DNA from: Orbilia blumenaviensis
Lineage: Eukaryota > Ascomycota > Orbiliomycetes > Orbiliales > Orbiliaceae
Assembly: GCA_036872755.1 (NCBI GenBank)
Contig: JAVHNS010000002.1
Span: 2,480,001-2,544,000, forward strand
Direction: 5' to 3'
DNA length: 64,000 nucleotides
Shown here one piece after another: positions 1-9,800 of the stretch. The notes under the pieces are model-generated. The model was not told the DNA's origin and did no database searches. It was given only the letters and a program-made list of their open reading frames with translations. The translations under genes and the position numbers were made by a program. Positions within the stretch are counted from its first letter, which is position 1. Every line of letters begins with the position of its first letter.

Positions 1-582
1 ATGAAATAAATAAATACTGACGCAGAAGTCAAAGGAAATGAAGATAAAGGGGCGCAGTCAGTGATACTCTCCGTACTTAAGTACCTTGCTCACTTAGGCT
101 TCTGCCAAGGGGGGCGGCCGCCACCACTACTAACTAGCATTAATAATTTCCCGAGTCGTCCGTGCTGACATAGCCATAGCCGGCCACACTGAAATGTTAC
201 GCCTCGGCAGAACCTTTTCAAACTTTAAAGTTACCGACGCTTAGCTTGGAACCCACCCCACCGAACTTGTGCCAGAGGGAAAGTCAAGGATCTCAACTTA
301 TACAAAAGCGGTAATAACTGGAATTACATTCAAAAAAGACATTCCTTCGGAAGCACGCAATGCGGGGGATTTAGTAATCTAAATGGCGTCAACCCAATTG
401 GTTTGAAATTCATCTATTTGAAATCAACGGGCCTGCCGTGAATTGGGCAGAGATGTGCATGGGGTTGGCATGTATATATAACGACATCTCTTTCAAGTTG
501 TCCCGGCCCGGGCTCTTGAAATTCGCAACTCCAGACGAGCGGGAATACCATAGCGCATTCAGATAATTATATAAGAGGGTAT
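1..582. other. gene-free left edge
   Basis: No convincing coding region is seen. Short open frames here are unsupported by any recognisable motif or by fungal splice signals. The right-hand part is presumably the promoter of the CmcJ-like gene that starts at 583 or 763. A run rich in CCCGG around 501-512 is the only compositional oddity. Confidence 0.5.
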
Positions 583-1626
583 ATGGTAACCTCTCTTTTT
601 CGAAGGACCTCGTTGAATTCAAGCCATTTTCTGAACGCCTCCAAAGCAGTCTGCAGGTCGATCTCGTGCCGCATAATACCACCTGCCCAACACTTATTTC
701 GGCTTCAAATCTTGGCTTCCCCAAAAGTACTATTTCGACGGTTACAAACTAGTGCTACAAGAATGTCGCCAGCCGCTATTTTAGACCACTCTACCACCGG
801 AACTCTTATTTATAGTATCCCACCTGCCGATGGCTCCAAACCTTTTGTAAACATCAATAGTTCCGCCTCAGGAACTCGAGATACTAACATCGGAGTCAAC
901 CCGGTCAATGTTAAAATCAACAATATCCGTACAACTTCCACCCCAATCGGGATAGACGTCACCGGCTTCGATGTCCAAACCGTCCCTTCCCCGTTCTCTC
1001 AAAATCATGAAAATTTCCTTAACGAAGAAAAGATCCAATCTGAATACTATGACGAAATCCGCGCAGCGCTGCTAAAGGCGACTGGTGCGAAAGAAGTTTT
1101 CATCTTCGACCACACCATCCGTCGCCGTGTGCCCGGAGTCACCGACGATAACCCTACAAAACGTCAACCTGTCGCTCGTGTACACGTTGACCAAACCACC
1201 ATTGCAGCATTCAACCGTGTTAAAAGACATCTCGGCGATCGCGCGGACGAACTTCTAAAAAATCGCTTCCAACTGATCAATGTCTGGCGTCCAATCCAAC
1301 ATGCAGCATCTGATCATCCACTCGCCGTTGGTTCATATAAGTCCATACAAAAAAAGGATCTACTAGCTACAACACTCGTTTACCCACCGCCGTTGCCGAA
1401 TGGTGAAACCTATTCTGTGGCACATGATCCCAGCCATGAATGGTACTATGTTAAAGATATGACGATTGACGAGATTATGTTCATCAAGTGTTTTGATACC
1501 GAGGGGCTGAAGGAGGACAGTGGAGTTGCGTTATTGACCCCGCATACTGCCTTCGAGGACCCGAATACTCCAGTTGATGCCCCATTAAGACAAAGCATTG
1601 AAGTCAGGTGTTTGGTTTTCTTCTAG
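583..1626 (+). CDS. CmcJ/AsaB/NvfI-family oxidoreductase, possibly mitochondrial
   Basis: Intronless, 347 residues from the ATG at 583 or 287 from an in-frame ATG at 763. The C-terminal part has the arrangement I know from the fungal CmcJ/AsaB/NvfI family (GA4-desaturase or 7-alpha-cephem-methoxylase-related). It has RVHVDQTT (an HxD pair), then HDPSHEWYYVKDM, DEIMFIKCFDT, a conserved HTAFEDP, and the closing RQSIEVRCLVF. Members such as NvfI are Fe(II)/2-oxoglutarate oxygenases of secondary metabolism; most have no assigned substrate, and I infer none here. The first 60 residues are rich in Arg, Ser and Leu, nearly free of acidic residues, and end in RRLQTSATRM, which looks like a mitochondrial presequence. 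The 763 start would give the ordinary cytosolic length. No biosynthetic cluster genes are adjacent. Confidence 0.8.
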   Translation: MVTSLFRRTSLNSSHFLNASKAVCRSISCRIIPPAQHLFRLQILASPKVLFRRLQTSATRMSPAAILDHSTTGTLIYSIPPADGSKPFVNINSSASGTRDTNIGVNPVNVKINNIRTTSTPIGIDVTGFDVQTVPSPFSQNHENFLNEEKIQSEYYDEIRAALLKATGAKEVFIFDHTIRRRVPGVTDDNPTKRQPVARVHVDQTTIAAFNRVKRHLGDRADELLKNRFQLINVWRPIQHAASDHPLAVGSYKSIQKKDLLATTLVYPPPLPNGETYSVAHDPSHEWYYVKDMTIDEIMFIKCFDTEGLKEDSGVALLTPHTAFEDPNTPVDAPLRQSIEVRCLVFF

Positions 1627-2302
1627 AATGTGGTGGGATTGATATAGCGCGGGTAGGCGGGTAATTGTGCACTTATGGATATCGTTGGTTTGGCGCACGA
1701 GATTCACGAACTAAAGTTTCATTCACTACTAGCATTTTTTAATACGGCCCATCACTTCTGGTTTTTCGCGATCTTTCAGCTTAATCATTTGAAAACACGT
1801 TTATATACGGATGACCATAGTTAAGCATACTACAAGACTAGTCTAGCACATACATGCACTCTGTCTTAAATACAATAGTTGTGTAATTTTTTGGACGCAT
1901 GTGTGGAGCCATATACAGCATGTACTCACACAAATTTGGTACGTGGACTAGCGTGGAGCTTAGAATTGAACTCAATAAGTATATAAATGCGACCCTAAGC
2001 AGGTAGCGTATTAGGAAATATTTTGCATTCTAGGCTACCGTCAATCCTCATAAATTATACCCGATTCCCTCAACACCGTAAGCTGCTCCCATAACAAACT
2101 AACACCCGCGAGCTCCCTTACTGACTCCGGAAGTGCATGATAAAATAACAGCAAGTCTAAACAGATAAGTAACGTTGTCAGAACTCGAAAGATAAGGAAA
2201 CACCGGGAACACCGTAAAGCAGCGCATCCCTTGAACAAAGGTAAAATGATACGTATTAGTAGAACATTTCAGTTAGTGACGCGAACGAATAATTCTAAAG
2301 CA
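1627..2302. other. intergenic, convergent 3' flanks
   Basis: AT-rich spacer between the 3' ends of the CmcJ-like gene (+) and the SWC3/GATA gene (-). A 65-codon minus-strand frame at 2041-2238 has no recognisable domain and is not called. No RNA gene or repeat is seen. Confidence 0.5.
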
Positions 2303-5158
2303 TTAGTGATTTATTGTCTCCTGTTTCTGGGGCGTTTGGGATGGAGCCTCTGGTGATAATTGGTGCGTCCCAGACAAGACAATAGTACCAGACTGTCCAA
2401 CGTACGGTCCACTGGACGACTCAGTAGATGGCCCAACATACGGCTCCCCATACTGTCCCCCGGGTGGCCCACCAGATGGCCCGTCGGGCCCAACCCGAAT
2501 AACCGATTCCATCATCGCCTGCATTAATTTGCCCGACTTCGCAGCAACCTTTCCGGTCCGCACGGCACCCTCTTTCTTGATTCTCACCATTTTAGGTCCG
2601 TATTCCAATGGTGTCTCTCCTCGTTCCTTCTTATCTTGGTTGGTCTTCCATTTGATACCACAGGCATTACAAACGACGACAGTCTCGCCATCAATCTCCG
2701 CCCGACGCCACAAACTAGTTTTGTTTGTTCCACAAAGATGGCAGTTCTTGCTGGGGTCTGCGACGCGCCCTTTGCGTGAATATTTGGTTTTAAGTTTCGG
2801 TTTTGGTAAATCAAGCGCGATGACGCCGTCATCAAGGGTAAGATGCTAGGATTAGAGAAAAAGGTTTAATGTTAGCGTCGACCTAATCCAATCAAGGGTT
2901 CGTGCATTATCGATGTGCATGCGATGAGATTTTTTTCGGTGGGGTAAAAGTTGGAAGTGGGAGGAAAATGTGGATGGTGGGGTTCCTGCAACTCAACAAA
3001 TTCGGGTTTGGGTGGTCTCGGAAGGTTTGAGTGTGAAAGAAAAAATTTTCCACGGGTGCGCATCTTGCAAGAAGCAGCCAATGAAATAAGATGCTAGTCG
3101 AAACCTCCTCGCAGAGAAGAGTAATCTGCAGCGACTTGCATCTACGCCAAGAAATAATAAAAAAGAGATATAAAGAAAGGGTGCTTTTAGTGCGTTTTGG
3201 CGTGGTAGAGATGGTGTATATACAAGGAATATGGGGTTGGGAACCTTGCTAGGGCCCCACTAGCTATCGACGTAACAGTGAAGAGCGAGATTTCCCTACG
3301 CGGGACGCCCGAAGGGTACTTACCGATTTCTTTTTCGATTTGACAATCGATGTGGCGGGTTTTGGAGGCTCCCTCTTGAGGAGATCCTTGTACATCATCT
3401 CTTCTGCCGCGGCAGCCTCGGTAGCCGCTTTGGCTAGTCGCTTCTTGATTTCTTCCTCTTCTTTCAGTTTTCTCGCTTCGGCTTCTTCAGCTGCGAGGAT
3501 TTCAGCTCCATCCCGTTTCAGACGCATGAGAAGATACCCGTGATTAGCTCGGGTGAACCTTGACATGACATCTTTCATATGGGCTTGGACTGCTTCTTTA
3601 GGTTCAACTACTCTCGAGATAGGTTCTAAGGTTTTAGAGGTGGGGGCGTTGATGGTTAATGTTATCGGTTGGAAGGTTTGATCGACCTCCGAGATATAAA
3701 GGTACGATACGAGCAGCTGTGTGCCCTTCTGGCGGTACTCTAAGATGGATTTGCGGGGAATGTAGTATCGATCACCAATGGTAGCGATACTAAATTCAAA
3801 TACGACATCTTTGATATCTAGATGCTTTCGGTCTGCGACGCTTAGCTGTTTAGGTTTGGGTAGGACCGTTACACTCTGCCTTGGAATTACTGTTTGACCA
3901 TTTTCGGGTGATCGGGCAGGAACTGGCCCAGCCGGTTGGATAGGTTGATACGTAGGCCTAGGTGCGGTTGGAGCTCCGGGTGGAGGAGAAGACACAGAAG
4001 GGCTCTGAGGCGTGCTTGAGGGGGTGAGAGGCCCGAGTGCAGCCCTTTGAGCCTTCGCAGCAGCACTCGCACGAGCTAGTGGAGTTAGCTCATCAATATG
4101 AGCCTGGAAAGCTGCAAGTTGCTCTTTGTTGGCTTGGCCGGCCGCCACGACCCTCATCAAAGCTTTAAGGTTAGGGTCGCTAGAAGCGCGTGTCGCGAGC
4201 AACTGTATTACAGGGTCGGGGCCAGAGTTGGTCTGCGATGGTCTGGCGCTTGGAGGAGGTGAAGCGCTATTGGGAGAGCCAGGACCACCAGCGTGTGCTG
4301 GCCGTGAATGGCCATGACCATTTGCTTGGCCGTTACCTTTAGTATCAATTCTCCAAGCTAAATACACCGGGTTCGTTAGAATTTTGGCAAAAGTGGCTCA
4401 GGGAATGTTCTGACCGTTTAGATTAGACTGGTCGCCCGTAGGTGGCTGAGGAGTAGCAGGCTTCATCGGAGTCAGCTTCGCAGCCAATGGCTTCGTAGTC
4501 GGCAACTTTGGCATCTGGGCCAATTGGGCTTGGTATTGGTCCTGCTGCTGCAAAAACTCGAGGTCGCGTTGTCGTTCCTTCTCTCTATCCCGAACAGTAT
4601 AGAGCTTGGCCTCGAAAACATGTGGATGAATGCTTATCATACATTCGCCAATCTTTACCATCGAGTCTTTTGGCGGGTTCGACGGGTCGACGAGCTTTCT
4701 CTTAGTGGGCTTCGTCCAATAACGATCGAACATCTTTCCGGAGAGCCAGACATCTCGAGACCGATCGAAGGCCGTCTGTAAGACAGCACTATAGTACCAT
4801 ATCCTTGTTAGTCTATTCTGTTTCTTCCCGCCTTCTTGATCTTCTAGTTTCTCTTCCGTGTCTTTCTCCTGTTCTCTCAAAACCATTCAATTCGTCCATA
4901 CCTTTCTGAAATCGTCTTCCATTCTCTACCTGGAAGGGTCTCTGGCTGCTGAAGTTGGCTCGTCGTCGGCAAGGGCCCGTGGGCTTCGAAACTTGTAGGA
5001 ATTTCCTCGACTTCGGGCTCCGGTGTCGCCGGCCGTGAGGGCTCTACAGGAGTTGCACTCTTCGCGGGTACTCCTTTAGCCGTTTCTTGACGTTTGGACG
5101 CGGACGTGCTTCGAGTGGTAGACTCGCGCAACGAGCGTTTTCTCTTGATATCAGCCAT
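2303..5158 (-). CDS. SWC3: SWR1-complex subunit 3 (Swc3) with C-terminal GATA zinc finger
   Basis: Proposed exons on the minus strand: 5158-4902, 4788-4415, 4357-3324, 2845-2303, giving 735 residues. The N-terminal Swc3 domain is clear: LPTTSQLQQPETLPGREW, then FDRSRDVWLSGKMFDRYWTKP, PPKDSMVKIG and IHPHVFEAKLYTVRD. The join at 4902/4788 restores the family's ISESAVLQTA stretch. A second conserved block reads DPVIQLLATRASSDPNLKAL and QLAAFQAHIDEL. Swc3 belongs to the SWR1 remodeller that loads H2A.Z into chromatin. The last exon encodes a GATA-type finger, C590-x2-C593-x20-C614-x2-C617 with LWRR and CNACG. It follows a 478-nt intron with a good GTAAGT donor and CTAAT/CCTAG acceptor. No in-frame ATG precedes the finger in its exon, so it must be spliced from upstream. 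The donor of the 57-nt intron (GTCAGA) is weak. Divergent from RIF1. Confidence 0.8.
2509..2745 (-). other. GATA-type zinc finger (C-x2-C-x20-C-x2-C)
   Basis: The minus strand encodes CHLCGTNKTSLWRR followed after 20 spacer residues by CNACGIKWK, then a basic tail (TNQDKKERG). The x20 loop is longer than the x17/x18 of canonical GATA activators and resembles the Ash1-like variant. In-frame stops lie just upstream of the exon's acceptor and no ATG lies between that acceptor and the finger. Confidence 0.85.
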
Positions 5159-6832
5159 CTCTGGGATCCAAGAAAGACCCTTATCGGCAGTGATTTTGTC
5201 GCATCAATGATACCGTACCGGATGCCAGAGATACGTTCTGAAATATTGTCGGATGTTGGGGCTGCGATGGTGGCGTAGAGGAGTGGGGGAGAAGTTGAAG
5301 TGCGATGGACACATTCAAATCCAAATTGATGGTGCCATGATGTTGTTACACGCAACACAAGGATCGACCCACACCAACACAAGACCGTTGTTATCTCGAA
5401 TCGGATCTCCCTTAGCCAAGTCCCGATTGTAGCACGGGCCACTTCACCATGGCATCTAACTAAGTGCTTTCTTAAGTAAGCATTTTAATCAAGGTCAGGA
5501 TGGAGCGGAATAATTGCTTATATCAGGTACCTATCTATAATCATAAGCTACAATCTACCTAGTTTATGAGTGCGGTTTACGAGACAATATGGGCAGGCGT
5601 TTCTATAACGTTTGCCACCGAGTCAAGTTGAATAGCTGACTTCGAGTTAAGCCCTACATTTCACACATGCTACATAAGAAATGATATATTCTAGAAGGTA
5701 CTTGAAATCTGAGATCTGAGGGTCCGGAGGATTAGTATCGAGTAAGAGCTTAAGAGGTGCGGCGGTGTCTGAGACCAGGAGCAGTGTTCACGATGTAGGC
5801 GCTTGGTCAGTCTCGTAAACAAGCCTCCACGATGACCCGGCGCCCGCACTTAATATCTTGTCAAATTCTGGCGTAATACCATAATAGGGTCACAATCCAG
5901 CCAGGTGGTTCAGCTGCAGTAGTTATCATCGCTTACCTACAAGCTTTTTCCTTAGACATGTGCAATGTCATTCAGCCCTGAAAGCTGTTTATTTGTGTTA
6001 CCTGTTAACATGTTGCATTTTGTTTCAAAATCATGGAATTATGTGCAGGGAACATTTCGTATTCAGCTGGCCGGCGCTGGTATGCACCTGTACCCCATGA
6101 ACTCAGACACCAACGCACAATAAACAGTCGCGGTCGCTGAATGCATGATGATCGGGGTCGGAATACGGTTTGGGGGTTGTGATTCCACCTTTGGCAGGTC
6201 CCCACGGATGTCAATAGGAAGCACCACCTTAATATTGCATTGCATTGGCGCTTTCCCAGCGGCGGGTTTAAACGTTTGCGTGCGAACATTAGCACCAAGC
6301 CAGGGCACCCAGGATCCATCTTCTGCGCTTCTATTGGCGGTGACACGAACAAACCTATCAGGGGTTAATTAGGTATTAGCACGCGTACATACATAGTACA
6401 GACCTAAGTCGTGTAAAGTGGTTGATCAACTTGCGGCCAACCGGCCAACCCTCCATTCCAGGTCGACGTCCCGTTTGATTCACCCACCTCAATTTTTTTT
6501 ATAATCTCCTCCCTCTTGTTCATGAGTTTGATTTCCCGCAGCTGGCCTAGTAGAGCATCCGTTCCTTCATTTAATCCTGCCGTGCTTTCTCCATCCTTTC
6601 AATCGTCCTCCTTAACGCTTTCTCCCTTTTTTTATCGTGCTAGTGTTGGTTTAATTAAATTTACGGCATCAGAATCAGAACCTTTTGCGGTGTCCTGGTT
6701 TCTACATCCACATCCCGTTGTTATGGACGCCTGAGCAACTTGTCGACCCACAGCTTTATTTCAATTCCTTACCTCCATCGCTCAACCTCACAGCCTCCTG
6801 TCCTCCTTGGAGGACCTCCATCATCATCTACA
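5159..6832. other. divergent promoter region SWC3 / RIF1
   Basis: About 1.7 kb between the divergent starts of SWC3 and RIF1. Open frames on both strands at 6005-6372 show no family motif and no splice context. A 70-codon upstream ORF starting with the ATG at 6522 and ending at 6734 lies in the probable RIF1 leader. An ACGCGT box is at 6381. Confidence 0.55.
6381..6386. promoter_or_regulatory. ACGCGT (MCB-like) box upstream of RIF1
   Basis: A perfect palindromic ACGCGT, the MBF (Mbp1/Res1-type) binding core, lies about 450 bp before the RIF1 ATG. It is on the same side as the probable leader. One 6-mer can occur by chance; its place before an S-phase gene is the only support. Confidence 0.35.
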
Positions 6833-9800
6833 ATGACTACACCATCGATATCTGAATCGCGACCGCCGCCCTCGCCCTCTATGGATATCACAATGGAGGA
6901 TGAGGACGCGAACACCAACGAACTCGACGATGTCGTCGCTCGGCCCCCTACCCCTCCAAAACACACCGAGACCGTCACAGCCACAGCCACTACAACAGTA
7001 TCATCTAGTTCCGCAGACGACACGCCTACATCGTCCGCTGAGAGCGCTCCAGCTGGCCAGGATCGTCGCGTCAACTTTTCGCCATATATCAACTGGCATC
7101 AACCCTGGAAGTACGATAATGAAAATGCGAAATACCCACTCATCAAATCGCTATCTCTTTCCTCGAAAACCTCCCGGCCTGCAAAGTCGATTTTGAAGCC
7201 GTTCGAGAAATCAATAATTAAGGTTACCGAACAGGTAGAAGGCTTTGATCTCGACAATCCCATGGCAAATACGAACACCCCCTTCGGGGAGTTCCTCGAG
7301 TCCGTCGTTCAGATACTCGCATCCTCCGATCGAACTAAGAAGTCCGATGCATATGGCGCCTTCGCTAATACTTTGCGAGCATACGATGGTGTGCCAGACG
7401 TCAAACTACTTACCGATAAACTCGACCTGATCCTGAGCTTTATCAAGCGAGACTTCAATGCAATGATCCCAGACGTCGGCACACCAGACACAACATTAAT
7501 CCGACAGGCCTGCAAAGTCTTAATTATTTTTTCATACCTACCGGAGACCGTTGCAATGATTCAGGAGGAAGATATCAACTATTTTCTTAATTTCGTCGTC
7601 GATGTTTTGGACCAAGGAACCTCGAAGGCTCTTTCAACGAACTACATGTATTTTCTCAGCCAACAGAAGTTCTCAGCTAGGATTATGACGACGGAGAGGG
7701 TTACGAGATTACTGCAGGTTTCAAGTGCATTAAGGGAAAAGCAAAAGGGGAACAGTATCGACCTTGAACGACTGAGTCTTTACGCAAAGCTTCTAACACA
7801 GGCAAAGGGTGCAATGGTCCAAAATGCTGAATTATGGATCGACCACGTATTCCAGGGCTTGATAAGCACATCCACTCCAATACGAACACGATCATTGACG
7901 ATTGCACAGGAGGTTGAGAAAGAGTTGGGAGGGGAGAAACAAATAGCCAGGGCCATCATGAAACTCTTCCCATCAAAGAAAGATACTGATTCTCAAGCAA
8001 GTTCCCATAACGGGACGCAAGTCGGCACACCAACAAGATCTCAACTGGAACAGAGCAGAAGGCGAAATTTCATCCAAACCCGGCTCGAGAAGATGCTTGA
8101 GACCAAGACAGAAGCTGTATTTGTGCCCCAAATATGGGGTATTACCATCTCATTGCTCCGAGGGCTCACGATACCGATTGACCGTTGGGAAAACTTCAGC
8201 CCCTTCTTAGGTATCATGTCAAAATGCCTGAACTCTTCGGAACAAAATCTAAACGTTTACGCCCAAATCGCATGGGCCAAACTCATATTTGTATCTGATC
8301 TTAGTTCCACGACACCAAAAAAGACCGTCGACTTGCTGTTGCGACCCATTATTGGCTACATCGACGAAGCCAAAGGCTCCCGACATACGAAACAAGCGAA
8401 AAAAGCTGCTATTACCAACATTCATACAATGCTATACTATGGTTGTCGACCTGGGGCTCACTGTAAGCAATTGGAGTTCTTCTGGCAGACCTTAGTAGAG
8501 GGTGTTGTTGTCAAGTATCTTGTTAAATCCCAGACCTTCCTTGTTAATGGATGCAATATTCTGGGAGCTCTATTCGGAGGAACCGCCAAATGGAACGAGA
8601 ATCGAGTTCTTGAAGGGACTTATATCGCCGCCGACGAAATCCCAAGGCTGGATCCCAAGTGGATCCGTGCTAACAGCAGTATGGTTTTCAAGACCTTAGA
8701 AATTGCTGTGAGGAACTGTCTCAAGACCAAAAAAGACAACGAGATTCCGCATTTAGCGCTCTGGAAGAAGCTGATGGTAGCAGTCGCAGAATCTGCGAAG
8801 AAGGAAATCCGCATTTCAGCTGAAATGATGGAGTTTATGGCCAGCCTTTTGGGCTTCCTCAAACGCCTTTGGACTGACGGGTTTCGAGGCAAAGGACCAA
8901 CCCTCCATGAAGACGGACAGTTCTTAACACACTTCGTCATTTTGGTTCAGCTTGCTATACAGGAACTAGGAACAGCCTGTTTCACAGAGAAATGGCTTGC
9001 CGAAAGTGACACGGAAAGCTTCTTAGCTATATCGACGCCATCTGGCAGGTTTAACTCTAATAATCAAGTTATCCAGCACCAGCCCATTTGGCATCTCTTC
9101 CGACTTTTTATCGATCCTTTCAAAGGCGCTAAGATAGGTGAAAACTACGCGAGACCGATCTCAAACATCCTGTCTACTTGCGTCGAAGGACAAGACTCTC
9201 GAAGAAAGAAGCTCTCATTGCTGGCTCAAGGGATTGGAATCCTCCCAACTCAAGATGTTAGTCAAATTCATTTGATGGCTTGGACCATTCTAGCCAAAAT
9301 CTGCGAACGCGTTGTTCCTCGCAAGGAGAGAGATACCATGTCCTCTGGTGGGCTTGTCACGGGACCAGAGATTAGAGATGCTCTGGCAATCCTCGACTGG
9401 GGCTATCAGTAAGTTTATCATTCTTGCCCCCAGTTTTTTTTAGTTTTTTTTACTCTAACGAACAATGTGTAGATTCTGCGATCCGGAGCAATTCGTCTTT
9501 TGGAAGAAGCTGTACCGAACCGTTTACGAAACAGTTAAGCAAGAGAGTGGAATTGCGTATCTTGGCCCAGCCCTCGTCGACCCTCTTTCTGAGGGCATGA
9601 GGCTGCCCAAGATTGATGCTGAATCGTATGTCTCACTACTTACAATATACCTACAAGTTTTCCGCCAGTTCTAACATTTTCACAGCACCGACACTCTCCA
9701 ATACATCATTACACTAGCGTCCAGTCTCGAATACCCGGCCACCACGGTTCAATATGATCGAGTGTACAAATCTCTCTTCGGCGACCAGACTAAGAAGAAT

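Noticed and set aside
2041..2238. 65-codon minus-strand frame with a hydrophobic Leu-rich segment
   Set aside because: Too short and without flanking exons; it faces the 3' side of the CmcJ-like gene. It could be a gene remnant but nothing supports that.
6005..6372. overlapping short frames on both strands between SWC3 and RIF1
   Set aside because: No recognisable domain, no splice signals linking them to other exons, and location in a divergent promoter.
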